From the NCBI GenBank assembly GCA_951640165.1, contig OX621247.1, positions 23,410,001 to 23,474,000 on the forward strand: 64,000 bases of DNA, read 5' to 3'. The notes under the pieces were generated by a model. The model searched no databases. It saw only the letters and a list, made by a program, of their open reading frames with translations, and was not told where the DNA came from. The position numbers and the translations under genes are program-made. Positions 10,076 to 22,353 of the stretch are shown piece after piece (within the stretch, counting starts at the first letter, position 1; every line of letters begins with the position of its first letter). The stretch comes from Pseudoips prasinana. Lineage: Eukaryota; Arthropoda; Insecta; Lepidoptera; Nolidae.

Positions 10076-11127
10076 TAAACTACATAAAATAAGTATGAAA
10101 TATTTTCTAATTGCGGTGCTTATACGTTATCTGCAAGCTATCCTCACAGATAAAGATAGTTATTAGAACCATGATTTATTGCACGGTACGCTAAACAAGA
10201 TAAGATTATCGCATGTGCAAAGTTACTCTGATTCCAGTGCGTTGACATTGATGGTTATTTTTAGGAATGCGGAACGCGGTGCAATGCACAACGGTGTACG
10301 ATCCTTTTAAGTTTATTTTGTATATGACGTAATTTATGTTGGTATGTATTTCAATTCAGAGATTATATTCTTGTTATGGGGTTTTATTAATTTTTAAAAA
10401 GTGTTTTTTTTTAACTAACGTAGAAAGTTAGTTAAAATAATGTTTTGGTCTAAGTGTCTCGGTGGTTTATATATTGATAAATAAATAAAGTTATGTCGCC
10501 TTCTAAATAAATATCTTCTTATTATCTTTCAGAAAAGTAATGATGAGGAGTACAAGAAAAAGTACGACATTAACTTGTTACAGAGAATGATAATTATTAC
10601 GAAAAAAATTATTAATGTAATTATAAAAAATTCTAGTATACTTTTTATGGAGTCTTTTAATAATATAATGCCTTGAAAAACCGGAACCGGGAGAAAAAAT
10701 ATTCCATCGGTCCTATCCCAATCTGTACTAGGGACGCAACAATAAATATATGGCTAAAGCCAAGACTGAGATATAATTTTTTTTACTTATTAGTATCTTC
10801 ATCTATAATTTTTGCCAATATTAAATTATTATTTTTTTACATTTATGGCAGTGATAGGACTTTTATGTACCCAGCTTCTCATTCAACCTTTTCTCATTCA
10901 AGTGAAACTAGAAAGTTAAGTGCACTTCAAAAGCTGATGCAGAGAGATAAATGCATTTGATAGTCAAACCATTGGCGCTTAATTGCAAGTAGTAACGGTA
11001 CGGTAGGTATTACCGGTAAGTAAGTTCTGTATTCCGTAAGCAAAAAAGTAGCTGGGCCCTGAGAGGTACATAATAATTGTATTAATTTCATTTCATTTGA
11101 TGAGACGTTAAGCTGTGAGAATACAGA
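10076..11127. other. AT-rich stretch, nothing recognised
   Basis: The only structured piece is a small hairpin at about 10414-10434 (AACTAAC / GTTAGTT). Open frames at 10673-10960 (+) and 10927-11163 (-) show no domain. Confidence 0.4.
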
Positions 11128-11163
11128 AAAAATATTGGGCAAGTGCCAATCGGACTCGCACAT
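11128..11163 (-). repeat. End fragment of the GGGTTCCGTA repeat
   Basis: GGGCAAGTGCCAATCGGACT followed by CGCAC is the reverse complement of the terminal block GAGTCCGACTCGCACTTGGC seen at 30280-30303. Confidence 0.5.
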
Positions 11164-11192
11164 TCCATACTAACTTTTTTTTAATAATAATA

Positions 11193-11438
11193 ATATCCAG
11201 GGACATTATTTACACACGGCCATCTGATCCCAAACTAAGCAGAGCTTTTAATATGGAAACCAGATAACTGATATACTACATATACTACTATTCGTCAGTA
11301 AATACATACTTATATAGATAATAACACCCAGACTCAGAACAAACAGACATGCACATAAATATTTGTCCTGAGTGGGAATCGAACCCACGACCTCCAGCGT
11401 GAAAAGCAAGCGTTTGCCAACCACGCCAACAGTCCCGT
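11193..11438 (-). mobile_element. SINE family C, minus-strand copy
   Basis: The copy is full length from tail (CATCTGATCCCAAACTAAGC) to head (GTTTGCCAACCACGCC). The B-box complement GGGAATCGAACCC is intact. Confidence 0.85.
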
Positions 11439-11601
11439 CAACCGTCAACTTGCAGGTAGGGATGTAAATAGTTCGTCCATCTCGGGGATCGGGTCCCGGA
11501 CATTTTGTCACTTTTTATTGTGATGTAACTATAATTTATGTAGCATAATTGGCCACATCTGTTAATTCCGTTCAAAAATCCAATTTACGCAGTGATGCGA
11601 A

Positions 11602-11643
11602 CATTGAGATATAATGTACTACGTAGTACATTGTATCTCAATG
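11602..11643. repeat. 42-bp palindrome without a loop
   Basis: The centre is GTACTACGTAGTAC. The arms of 21 nt, starting CATTGAGATATAATG, differ at a single position. Confidence 0.85.
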
Positions 11644-12199
11644 GATACGAGTTTCATTTTCCTTCTGTAGTACGGAACCTTGAAAATGTAGCTCAAGAAG
11701 TGGATTGGTATAAGTTTCAAAGTGTTCGTTTTCACTAAGAATTATCTATTTGTGTGAAAATGTTGGAGGTTTCCACGACGGTCGCTCTCCACTTCTCACG
11801 AGTATGGAGTGAAGGTCTCTTAGTTCTTTGCTTGTCTATAAGTGATTTTTGGCAGATTTTAGGCCCATGCGCGAGATGATAGTGTTTTTAAGGACAAATG
11901 AACTATTTCTAGCCAGCATTCAGGCGCTTCCGGTTTTGTTTTTAGATGACTTGTCATAAAACACAATATTACTTCGCATTTCCATAAAAAGGTACGCCTA
12001 TTGCGTAGAAACTTTTGTAATGAATCATAATCATAAATTATAATCATATCAGCTTGTAGTTAGTGTTGCGTCTATGCCTCGACATAGGCTATTGCCTTTT
12101 AAACCTGATGTAGGTTCATTGCCACATATTTACCAAACTGTATTTCCACACTTTCTAGAGTAAAATATTAATTACAGCAGTGTGTCAAGTGTAATTTTT
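11644..12199. other. No recognised gene
   Basis: AT-rich sequence with one short minus-strand open frame (11859-12047) that lacks a domain. Confidence 0.4.
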
Positions 12200-12443
12200 A
12201 GTAACTACAATATATTAAATTACATAAATTATAGCCTATGTATTATATTATCCGGATATTATATACACAGGCTATAATTTATTAAGCTTAACGCGACTAA
12301 AACCGTGAGGCACAATGGGCTATATTACTACAAAGTTTCATCAAAATCTGTCCTGTAGTTTTTGCGTGAAAGAGTAACAAACATTCATACATCTATCTAT
12401 TCATCCATACTCACAAACTTTTGCATTTATATTATTAGTAGGA
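12200..12443 (-). mobile_element. Non-autonomous Helitron, 5' end intact, 3' decayed
   Basis: On the minus strand the element begins TCCTACTAATAATATAAATG preceded by A, a Helitron 5' end that I recognise in Lepidoptera, then runs into TTGTTACTCTTTCACGC. The 3' end lacks the CTAG terminus. An internal near-palindrome at about 12230-12285 pairs AAATTATAGCCTATG with an inverted copy. Relatives are at 27944-28080, 32099-32281 and 42228-42396. Confidence 0.7.
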
Positions 12444-13206
12444 TTATAAGGTCTATGTCAGTAACACATCACATGGTTTAAGTAGATATGAATAATGGAA
12501 CCCCTTGTATATCTGAATTTTGATGAAACACATGAGAACCTTCTCGATTAGAATGAAGAAAACCAAGTTCAAATTAGTCCATCCATTTAATATCTACAAC
12601 GCCATACAAAAATTGATTTTAAACATACACAAACTAAGTTATTGTAAATTTAAGCATACCTGTAAATTCAAGTAAAGGTTCTCAATCAACCATCCTCAGT
12701 TGTAATAAAGGATTTTTTTTCTGAACTCCATTTACCTTAAGAAAAGTTCTTCTTTACTAAAGATTTCGACTTAACACGATTAACTGCCACGAGCCTTAAG
12801 GTTAAAGGTTGATATATCGTCAAGCGGGTCGTAAATGATTTTCCATTAAATACAGAGTCCGCTGGTAGTAGAATGGCATAAGTTTATTACCCTGGACTCC
12901 ATTAAAACTTTCTCGGAGTTGAAACGGTTCGTTTCGTCGCTATATTAAATATGTGACGAGCGCTTGTATAGAACAGTTGAGTTGAGTAAATTATCTTATA
13001 TTATGGTTTGTATTATTTGTAGTTTGATTATGGGAATAGTAGTTGTTTTAACTCAGTTTTAACATACAATGAAAAGAAGGACGTTATTAATTTGGACTGT
13101 ATATTTTTTGTTTGAAAGTTTTGTTTCGTGATCAGAGTTCGTGCACAGATTTTCTTACAAATTTGAAATCCTTTTAGTCTTATGCCATTTAAATTTTTTT
13201 AGTAAA
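12444..13206. other. No recognised gene
   Basis: A TATATTAAA motif at 12941 lies about 31 bp upstream of an ACAGTTG, the spacing of an arthropod TATA-Inr promoter, but no plausible exon follows. Confidence 0.3.
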
Positions 13207-13270
13207 AAATTGAAGGTTAAACAAATTTATCTTAAGTGAAGTTTGACCATAATTATGAGTCGCTGCATTC
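13207..13270. repeat. Solo copy of the 14.5-kb element's terminal repeat
   Basis: AATTGAAGGTTAAACAAATT through GTTTGACCATAATTATGAGT and CGCTGCATTC matches the 67-bp arm at 14521-14587 with a few changes. No second arm is nearby. Confidence 0.75.
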
Positions 13271-13316
13271 GAAGAGATATATATGACAAACAAAACTTAA
13301 ATGCACTAAGGAAATA

Positions 13317-13467
13317 AATCCCTGTGTCGCGAGGTACTTTACAAACATATAATTGATGGACACAATACCACATCCAGACTCAGAACATCTACTTATGGGT
13401 GACACAAATAGTTGACCTGAGCGGGAATGGCGACTATCTTAGAGACTGCGACACACATGCAGTCAAA
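13317..13467 (-). mobile_element. SINE family B, decayed copy with the B-box region deleted
   Basis: The tail and centre (GTGTCGCGAGGTACTTTACA, CCAGACTCAGAACATC, GGGTGACACAAATAG) are clear, but the sequence jumps from GAGCGGGAATGG to GCGACTATC, removing most of the B-box half of the head. Confidence 0.7.
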
Positions 13468-14520
13468 AGTCGCAAGTCGGTTTTATGTTTTTTAATACTT
13501 TATTTATTATAAAATGATGAAATGGGCTGTTAAGTGTGTATAAATTAAATGGTATCTATGTGGCTGCCTGTGCAATGCAGCTAGGCATCAGCAACGCAAT
13601 ATTACGTTATTATAACTATATGTATTTTTCATATACATTAATACAACCCCCTAATAACTAAAACTACTAAACTCAAGTAGAACGTATCTCTGTGTTTACT
13701 TCCAAGCTAGTGATTTATAAAGGCTTGGCTAAGAAATTTCACCCCACGCTTAGTAATCCCAAGGAATTGCCAAACTTGGCAGGCGTGTGTCACGCAACTG
13801 CTGTTATGGCCAAAGTTCGGTTAATAAGACACATAAAAATTAAGAGTTCAGATTAAAGTTGCGGCTATTGCCAATGTTTAAAAACTTCTGGAGATTTATT
13901 TCGTATATTCCTGAAATCCCAATGCATGGCGAAGAGCGTTTTTGGGATATATACATATGTGAGAATATTTCGATGTGATTTGTGCAGTATTTTTGATCCT
14001 TGCGTTTTGCTTAAATCTTTCATTCTCATTAGCATAAGCCGTCCATATCTAAACTATAGATTTCTATGTGATTCCGCTTACCGTCCATTCTATTTTGACA
14101 CGTAAGTACTAGTACTAGACTAAAGTAGCGATAAATAACTTAATACAAGCTAGCTAAATATCATTACTATTATAAGATAAATTTTATAAATGTTTCCATA
14201 CAATCCGTGTACCGAAATATCTATGTAACTAAAAATAATTATGTATACTTAATGATATCACCACAAACATGTTCTGACTATTAAATATAACAAGCGCTTT
14301 TTAAAGTCTACGTGCATAAAAACCTTTTTTATTTTATTATAAAAAGAAGAAAAGTAGTGTGTTTTAGTAAGACTTTCAAGTGTAGTATAACGATAGTCAA
14401 AGTTCCTAAGTGATCTTCCAAAAGCTGTTACATATTAAAAACCATCTACATATATAATATATAGTAAATAAAATTTAAAAAACAACATCTTTGACAAAAA
14501 TTTATTAGTGTTTCAAAACG
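13468..14520. other. AT-rich stretch, nothing recognised
   Basis: A GC-richer patch at 13735-13810 (CCACGCTTAGTAATCCCAAG) could be an old repeat or a conserved non-coding block. No coding frame supports an exon. Confidence 0.35.
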
Positions 14521-14906
14521 ATAATTGAAGGTTAAACAAACTTACCTTAAGTGAAGTTTGACCATAATTATATGAGTCGCTGCATCCTCGAGATTTTCAT
14601 ATTACACAGTAGTACACTCTTCAATGTACTGGACATCGAACACTTTTTAGAGCTTGCAACATTAAAAAGACAAAATGTCAACGTCATTTTTCCGCCGCCA
14701 CCTGGATGTCACCTCATTCTTTTCAGAGTAACACAGCATCTACTTAAGATTTCACTAAAGGCAAAGCATTAAAAGCAAATAACGGGAAGAAAGTATTCAC
14801 AAGAATACTTTAAGGGAGGGAGGGATCGAAAATCTCTTCGGATGCAGCGACTCATATAATTATGGTCAAACTTCACTTAAGGTAAGTTTGTTTAACCTTC
14901 AATTAT
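14521..14906. mobile_element. Inverted-repeat element with perfect 67-bp arms
   Basis: Arms at 14521-14587 and 14840-14906 (outer end ATAATTGAAGGTTAAAC, inner end GAGTCGCTGCATCC) are identical as inverted copies by eye. A TA-type target duplication is possible but not proven. The interior holds a 144-bp segment (14576-14719) identical to one at 19575-19718, then GC-poor filler. There is no transposase, so the element would be non-autonomous. Confidence 0.75.
14576..14719 (+). repeat. 144-bp segment duplicated exactly at 19575-19718
   Basis: The segment begins GTCGCTGCATCCTCGAGATT and ends GGATGTCACCTCATTC. It stays open when translated, but the shared peptide (CILEIFILHSSTLFN...) matches no family I know and has no start of its own. 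It looks like a captured or transduplicated fragment. A 38-bp piece of its start recurs at 14911-14948. Confidence 0.75.
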
Positions 14907-14910
14907 ATTT

Positions 14911-14948
14911 CGTCGCTGCATCCTCGAGATTTTCATATTACACAGTAG
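14911..14948 (+). repeat. Partial third copy of the 144-bp segment
   Basis: CGTCGCTGCATCCTCGAGAT through CATATTACACAGTAG sits immediately right of the element's second arm. The upstream TTATATTTC is shared with the 19.6-kb copy. Confidence 0.75.
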
Positions 14949-15302
14949 ATGTTTAGAGCTTTAGGGAAATCGTTAGTAAGAGTATTGAACCAATACCCAT
15001 AAACGAATTAATACATGCAATAATTTACTTTATCTTATTAACTTAATCATTTTTAACTATACTTAACCATAATCAACTGGAATTTTTAAATACAGGATCA
15101 TTATTCGATTTGTCATAAAATTTACTAAATCCGTGGGAATTTCATGACCATCCTGCTGCCTTCCTAATTACTTCAATGGAAACACATCGACGGACGTCTC
15201 TGCGTGGCGAGCGCTATGCGCAGAGTATACACTTGCGTCAATATCCGCTCTCTTGCAATACTTGCTAGATACAGCGGCTGATTGTGGACACAGTTGCGTT
15301 GT

Positions 15303-15304
<2 letters not shown>

Positions 15305-15365
<61 letters not shown>
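15305..15365. repeat. (TA)n microsatellite
   Basis: An uninterrupted TA tract of about 60 bp. The short open frame crossing it is a by-product. Confidence 0.95.
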
Positions 15366-15366
<1 letters not shown>

Positions 15367-15659
15367 CTTTCTGCGATAGGCGTGTCTCTAAACGGTCCTA
15401 TTAGTTCTATGTATGCTATCAGGGTTTTCCCTGGGCATATCTCCTTCTAATTGTGATAAAAGAATTAGATGCGATTGAGGCCTCGCTTACAAGAATTTTA
15501 AATATTGGAATCGTTATTCCTAATATTTGAAACAACGTCTCTTATCTTAGGTTCATAAATGACAACTTTTAATTTTTGATACACTTAAGGCATCCCAAAA
15601 GGCCTGCGGCCAAAGCTCGGGTGCTGAGAGTTCATCTTTATTAGATTATTTGGTCGGGG

Positions 15660-17390
15660 TAGCAATATCAGCGGTAGGAACCAGCGTAGCGACAACATTA
15701 TCAAGAGTATGTGTAATCGGGTCAATATTATTCGGCGACAATGGATCGTATACCCTAATTTGCTAAATATGAATGTTCAGATGCATTATTCACATAAAAT
15801 AAAATATACATTATCACCCTTATTTAAAAACGAAGTCTAAAACTAAACAACAGTTGAACTATGGATCAAGCAATATCATTGGATGGTTTTCGACTAAACC
15901 AAGGATCGCATCACGGTTCAGAAATTATATTGTTATGATGTTTGTATATTTGGTCGTTATCGAATCAAGATTCTTTAATTTTATGCGTATTATCCTTGAC
16001 CAACGTTACGACGGTACGTATTCTAAGATTTAATGAAAATGAATGCTCAGATACTTTATCTGCATCAGAAAAAAAAATACATATTAATATGCGAGTAAGT
16101 GACCATAATCACATCATGGTTCAATAATTGTATTGGGTAATGTGTTCGTATATTCGGTCAGTATCGAATCACGACTCTTTAATTTTATAGGTATTAGCTT
16201 TGATCAACAGTATGAATACGACGGAGCCTATTCCAAGATTTAATGAAAATGAATACTCAGATACATTATCTGCATTAGTAAAAAAATGCATATATGAGGA
16301 AGTGACCATAATCGCTTCATAGTTCAGAAATAATATTGATATTATATTATATATGGTGTTCGTATATTCGGTCGTAATAGCATCGCGGCTATTTAATATA
16401 ATCCGTATTAGCTTTAACCAACTATACCGAGGACGGACGGACGGAGCGTATTCACTGATTAAATAAATATGAATGTTCAGATACATTATCTGTATCAGGA
16501 AAAATACATATTATTATGCGAGTAAGTGACCGTAATCACATCACGGTTCAGAAATAATATTGGTATCGTATATTCGGTAATCAAATCATGACTCTTTAAT
16601 TTTATGGGTATTAATCTTGACCAACGGTATCGATATGACGGAGCTTATTCACAGATTTGATGAAAATGAATGCTCAAATTCATTATCTACATCAAATACA
16701 ATACATATAATTATGAGTAAATGACCGTAATCGCATCACGGTTCAATAAGTATATTGGTATGGTATTCGTATATTCGGTCGTAATCGCATCACGACTTTA
16801 TAAAATATACATTTTTAGACGCCAGAAAACCCTCAGCTAATCTGCGTCAGGTAAAACACATACATATGTGAATAAATGACCGTAATCGCATCACGGTTCA
16901 ATAAGTATATTGGTATGGTATTCGTATATTTGGTCGTAATCGCATCACGACTCTTTAAAATATACATTTTTAAACGCCAGAAAAACTTTTTGCTAATCTG
17001 CGTCAGATAAAACACATACGTATGTGAGTAAATGACCGTAATCGCATCACGGTTCAATAAGTATATTGGTATGGTATTCGTATATTCGGTCGTAATCGCA
17101 TCACGACTCTTAAAAATATACATTTTTAAACGCCAGCAAACCCTCTGCTAATCTGCGTCAGATAAAACACATACATATGTGAGTAAATGACCGTAATCGC
17201 ATTACGGTTCAATAATTATATTCGCATCACTACTCTTTAATATATATATTTTTAGATGCCAGCTTAGGCTACAATACATATGTGAGTAAATAACCGTAAT
17301 GCCATCATGGTTCAATAATTATATTGGTGTGGTATTCGTATATTCGGTCGTAATCACATCACGACTCTTTAAAACATACATTATAATAAA
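15660..17390. repeat. Diverged tandem array with two unit lengths
   Basis: The units are anchored on GTAATCGCATCACGGTTCA. Anchors lie near 15908, 16102, 16308, 16530, 16726, 16881, 17037, 17192 and 17296. The left units are about 195-220 bp and carry GACCAACGGTATCGATA plus GAAAATGAATGCTCAGATAC. The right units are about 155-156 bp, replace that part with ATACATTTTTAAACGCCAG, and are much more alike. A degenerate start reaches back to about 15660. Each unit contains the 14-mer GTAATCGCATCACG twice. An apparent minus-strand frame with repeated RDAIT at 16833-17123 results from the unit being divisible by three. Confidence 0.85.
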
Positions 17391-18199
17391 GTCAAATTCA
17401 ACGATTTATTTGCAAATAAATATGGTTTTAGAAGTGAATGTAAGAACATTGGTAGCACAACAGGTGCTATACTCACAAAACAAGTACCACAGTATTGAGT
17501 TTTGTAAATACCTATAAGCCATATCCTGATATTAGCATATGAACGAAATCGTTTATTCAATATGGGAGAAAGTGCTGAACGAAATGTATTTTCAGATGAG
17601 AAATTAGCTCCTGTTATGTAATGAAGTTTAATGCTAAAGGATTTTTTTTTTTTTTATCATCAATGTTATTATTATGACCAAATTTCCATAAATTTTACAC
17701 GCTGTGTCGTTATCATTTTATTGACAGAGATGCAATCATTAATTCAATTGTCTCCATTTTGAGTGCTTGTTACAAAAAAAGGCCTCTTTATTGGCTTTGC
17801 CACACTATTATGTTAGATTCACATCTCACTAGGCGAGTGAGAAACGACAATAATATCTACTGCCAGGTTGTCTATTATCTTGCATAATCATTTTAAAATT
17901 GGTGAAAAACGGAGGAAACAAGCAAAAGAAAAAGTACCTATTTCTAATTAAGGGTAAACATTTATATTGGACGCGTCAGAATCCTTCTTCCAGTAAATAT
18001 ATCAAGGTCATTTTTAATTTAAAAAGTAGGCCTGAACTTGTTTTCTAGATCTGGGGAGCCCGATCTCTCTGCTAAAGATAGCATACTAAATTAAAGTAAA
18101 TATATGTATGCATCTAACAATAGGAGTAACCGTATCAAAATAAGGAACTACACGATAATCTTAAATTTAATTTTAATATTTGTTCGATTAGCACGATTA
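17391..18199. other. No recognised gene
   Basis: AT-rich sequence with a poly-T run near 17642-17655. I saw no repeat family. Confidence 0.4.
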
Positions 18200-18345
18200 T
18201 TAGTTCCGTACCTGGGTGCAATTTATCTATAATTTGTATGTAATTACTGATATACAAGTATATTTATCAGTTGTCTGTTGGCCCCACTATGACAACAGTA
18301 CTGGTTCTGCCCAGTCTGCGATGAGATGGCAAGACATTTATTTAT
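18200..18345 (+). mobile_element. SINE family C, decayed tail fragment
   Basis: CTGGGTGCAATTTATCTAT, TATCAGTTGTCTGTTGGCCC and GATGAGATGGCAAGACATTT follow the order of the family C centre and tail at low identity. The head is absent. Confidence 0.5.
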
Positions 18346-19570
18346 TGTTATTATGTATATAATATACTGTATAATTAACTTATAATATTCAAATTAATAG
18401 ATCCAATATTTACAGCTACTTAGTTACGTAGCAAATGACTAATACCATTTCAAATTGATAGACAAGCAATGAACAACATTTTCTCTTATACTGGATATCA
18501 AACAAAACTAATACACGTGTACCATAAATGAATTCTATTTTATACAGGTTTTTTACAACAATCACAGTCAACTTAACTGAAAAAAACCATGTCTGCAAAA
18601 GTAGCAAATCAATCACATATTCGCTATACTGGTAACCCAACATGGGTTACTAATACATGTTCTAGAAGTAGACGGGATCAACATCGGGACTTGTACTTGA
18701 GTTGTACGTGTACTTGGTTAATCAAATATAATAAAAGCATTCTGGCTATTTGCGTACGTTTCTGTTACCTTCTAATCTAAATAGAAACTACATTGCAGAT
18801 TATTTAGAATTAAGCTATTTGAATTGTTGAATGAAAATAACCTCTATAGCATTAATGAATTCCTGGAACTGAAAATTTTCTATTTCAGGATTCAGTCCTG
18901 TATTCTCCTTGCTTAGTGCGTCCATTATAATTTGCCCCCATTGTTCAGAGAACACGTTGCAGATATCTAGGTTAGTTTTGTAAGTAAAGTAATCAGGCTT
19001 GTAAATAATAAATCATCACAACTCCATATGATTTTATCCCAAACATTGCCCCAGGGCATTGTAATTATTAGGGTTTTACAACAGGTACATACCTGTTGTA
19101 AAAACAGGGCTTGTACTATCTGACACAAAGGGCAGATCTTATTCCATAGAATGGCTAACTGTAAAATAGGTTAGAATAATCTAATAATGCCAGAAAACAT
19201 TCAGCTAGTAAAACTAAAATCTAATTATTCATAGACTCACGCCTGTTTGCCAGGGGAGTGTAATGTAATCATAATTGGTAATAAAATAAAATGATAGTAT
19301 CGTTGTAACCGTCGGTCACCTTAAGATTCAATATGTTGTATATTTGCTGGAGAGTAAGTATGTACTTACATTTGCTGACACTCGGCATTTGCGTAGATTC
19401 AATCGGCACCAAATTTTTCTTCATATTCCTTCTTCGTGAACTTAAACTAGCCCATTTTTATAGGCCAATACAGTAATTCACATTAAATGTCACTATAATA
19501 TAATTATAACACTTGTTTACTGAAAATAAAATAAAATAAAAAGAATTGATGTTTCGATGCCCAACACGAA
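18346..19570. other. No recognised gene; one clean hairpin
   Basis: A perfect hairpin with 14-bp arms (TTTTACAACAGGTA) and a 2-nt loop lies at 19074-19103. A GTAACCCA-ACA-TGGGTTAC hairpin is at about 18632-18650. No coding support was seen. Confidence 0.5.
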
Positions 19571-19574
19571 AAGC

Positions 19575-19718
19575 GAATGAGGTGACATCCAGGTGGCGGC
19601 GGAAAAATGACGTTGACATTTTGTCTTTTTAATGTTGCAAGCTCTAAAAAGTGTTCGATGTCCAGTACATTGAAGAGTGTACTACTGTGTAATATGAAAA
19701 TCTCGAGGATGCAGCGAC
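19575..19718 (-). repeat. Second copy of the 144-bp segment
   Basis: The segment is identical by eye to 14576-14719, without the 67-bp arms. Beyond it the flanks differ, except that the TTATATTTC side is shared with 14903-14911. Confidence 0.75.
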
Positions 19719-20330
19719 GAAATATAATCAGTTCAGTCACGAAAATGCATCAGTATTACGCAGGCATAATCAACGCAGAATTTTAAAACATCCGTATTTT
19801 TTGATTACCCAAAAGCTCGATGATATGTCGACATGCTAATAACATCAATTTAAAATTGTATTATTGTGAAGGAACACGCGAGTTAAATTGGCACCGATTC
19901 TAAAGCTTTTTGAAGTGGAACTTATTGTGAGAAATTTTTTGTTGCAGTCACAGTAATTTCTTGAGCTTTTGTACTTAGTTTATTGAAATACTCTCTCGTT
20001 AGTCTAGCGATGTGTTCAACCCCAAATAATAAGGTACCGGGGTCAAATACCAGGACAAGCCAAAAAAATTTAACTTTCAGGCAAGAAAGTCAGTTGTAGC
20101 AGCCTGGATTATGAAAGTTAACGGTGTTACACGGCCGTGACTCGAAGAGCATCTTCTAGGCACATTAGCACATTTTCGACTTCTTCCAGGGAGTGTCGGA
20201 TAAACATTCTAAATTATGAGAGTGCTCCGAATACTGACCAACTGAGACACTCTCTATCTCATAAAACGTCCGTAGTATTCGTTAAGAATGGCTTCCATAG
20301 CCGAAATAATGGAAGGAACACTTTTACTTC

Positions 20331-20470
20331 ATCATCGTCATCATCAGAACGTCGAACGAAAGACGTCCACTGCTGGACAAAGGCCTCCCCCAAGGATCTC
20401 CACAATAGCCGGTCTTGCGCTGCCCGCATCCAGCGGCTTCCCGCGACCCGCACAAGATTGTCGGTACAGG
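20331..20470 (-). pseudogene. RTE-type LINE, C-terminus and 3' end
   Basis: On the minus strand the frame gives SRWMRAAQDRLLWRSLGEAF followed by VQQWTSF, the C-terminus I associate with lepidopteran RTE-clade LINE polymerases, and then runs into an ATGATG-rich 3' tail (plus-strand TCATCATCGTCATC). The DNA includes GTCCACTGCTGGACAAAGGC. The copy is 5'-truncated. Other fragments of this family are at 26100-26152, 27386-27495, 40378-40476, 40632-40775 and 52431-52545. Confidence 0.75.
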
Positions 20471-20544
20471 TTTATCGGTAGTACACTTTTACTTACAAAA
20501 ATATAATGTCAAGTCACCGTGATCATTCCACAAACAGCTTCTCA

Positions 20545-20745
20545 CATATGTATTAAAATAATGTGTGTGGTATACCGGAGGGGTCGGCTGATCCAACGGA
20601 TTTCCATTTGTCACGATCCTTGCAAACCTTTTTCGCTTAGTATTAGTTTTAGGGTGCTTCTTGAGACTGGCATTTCTTGAGAACATCTCTCCGATTTGGT
20701 CAGAGAATGTTCTACGAGGTCTTCCTGTTGCAGGCCAGGAATATT
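20545..20745 (-). pseudogene. Second LINE type, coding 3' end remnant
   Basis: The minus strand contains a frame with a GRPRRTFSDQIGEMFSRN-like block (one shift needed) and then GNPLDQPTPPV shortly before a tail. Such GRPR..F.DQI motifs close many insect non-LTR polymerases. The family is uncertain. Confidence 0.45.
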
Positions 20746-22353
20746 TCTATTGTCAATCCTTTTATAAAATAAGAAATAAATAAATAAGTTGGTTACATTC
20801 AGTTTAAAAAAAAAATATGGAATAGAAAACCAGCTGTATTTGTTTGCTTAAAGAACACTTCGCAGCTATGTTAATACATGGCTTATCGATTGTTGTCAAA
20901 GGCTACAGCCAGAATCAACTGTGACACTGAGAAATAGTCCCCTTCAGCGTTCACCTATCTATAGGCCGGATCAGTCGGCGCAACTGGCTATGAGCTTACA
21001 TTGTCTAAACATTTATTTAACGAAAATTTTTTACCGTAATTATAAAATTGGCACTCGTCAGGATGATGTTCCTTATTTTCTCCATCGGTACTGTTTCTGA
21101 AGCTGATTATATAATTTTACTATTGTCCCTCAAATAGTAACCACTCCAACTACGTTCATATGTAAACATCTATTTATACAATATTATTCAAACATATATT
21201 TATACATACAATACTTTTTGTTGGTATTTCAAATACTTGATTCCATTTCACGAATCTTTATTGCAAAATTGCAACAATAAGACAATTATAACTCGAATAA
21301 AAGCAAATTACAAATATTTTTAACGATCGAAAGTTCCACTCATTCAGTGAAGAGGTTATACAACCAGAAGCGCACAATGCTCGTCTACTCCAATCTCGAT
21401 ACTCACGTGCACACACACAGACTCATATGTATTCAGTTTTTCGTTACATGACCATATTATTATCTACCAGCTAATAATGCAAACCACCTTAAGGCACTTT
21501 GTAAAAATATATTACAAGTGTCGTTAAGTGATTGTTATTAAATATGTACTTTAAACGGGAGGAATTAGTGTAGGTTTCTGATTTGGCTTAATTTTATTCA
21601 GTACTTAACTATTTGCAAGATTATCTTATAATTATATAATAATATCCGGTTACGATATTATCTGACCTACTATTACTTCATACTGAATAATTATTCATAT
21701 ATCGTATCCGATCAATCTATATATAATTTTAAAATATATAAATCTTATTTACCATAAAGGAAGTCATCTTTATAATATAATTAATAAAAATTGTAATATA
21801 TTTCCGTTACCCACAACAGTATGTAAAAAGAAAATCTATAACTGGCTTCAGACTTTGAACTATGAGGAGACGGGGAAATTAATAAGAGTAAATGTATTAT
21901 AATATTACACGATCTACCCTATATGTAACATGCTCTCATAGCTCACTTCGTTTCTTCACAAATGTGTATGGTTCACTTACCCACTCACACAACCATACCA
22001 TACACTCACACACATACATTAACACACATTCTACACACGATGAGGTTTGTTCTAGATATTTTATATTTTTATTTTATGATTTATTTTCTTTTAGTTTAAT
22101 ATAGTAGTTTTTAAGTTTAATAGGCGACTTATCTGCCACGTTCCTTCCAAAGGATACTAAATGTGCAAACTGGTGAGGGCACTGGTACCCATAACACAAG
22201 TTAAATCTTACCTTGGGTACCAGAGTTCAACTAGGTAGTATACCTACTTTTTGCTTATGTACATCATAAAAAAGGATTTATTGTAAGTGGTTATAGTACA
22301 ATTATCTGTGAAATAAACTTATTATCATATTATATTAGTTTAGTATATTTGTA
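20746..22353. other. AT-rich stretch; CA-rich patch at 21950-22035
   Basis: No gene was recognised. The CACACA-rich patch followed by a T-rich stretch and GGCGACTTATCTGCCACGTT at 22120-22140 could be a LINE 3' region, but I cannot match it inside the window. Confidence 0.35.

Noticed and set aside
12941..12980. A TATA-Inr core promoter
   Set aside because: The spacing is suitable, but such motifs are expected in AT-rich DNA and no plausible first exon follows.
16833..17123. Minus-strand open frame with repeated RDAIT peptide
   Set aside because: It is produced by tandem DNA units whose length is about 156 bp, a multiple of three; neighbouring units contain stops and there is no start or gene context.
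15660..17390. Possible CRISPR-like array
   Set aside because: The whole unit repeats with gradual divergence and there are no unique spacers; the context is a eukaryotic genome.
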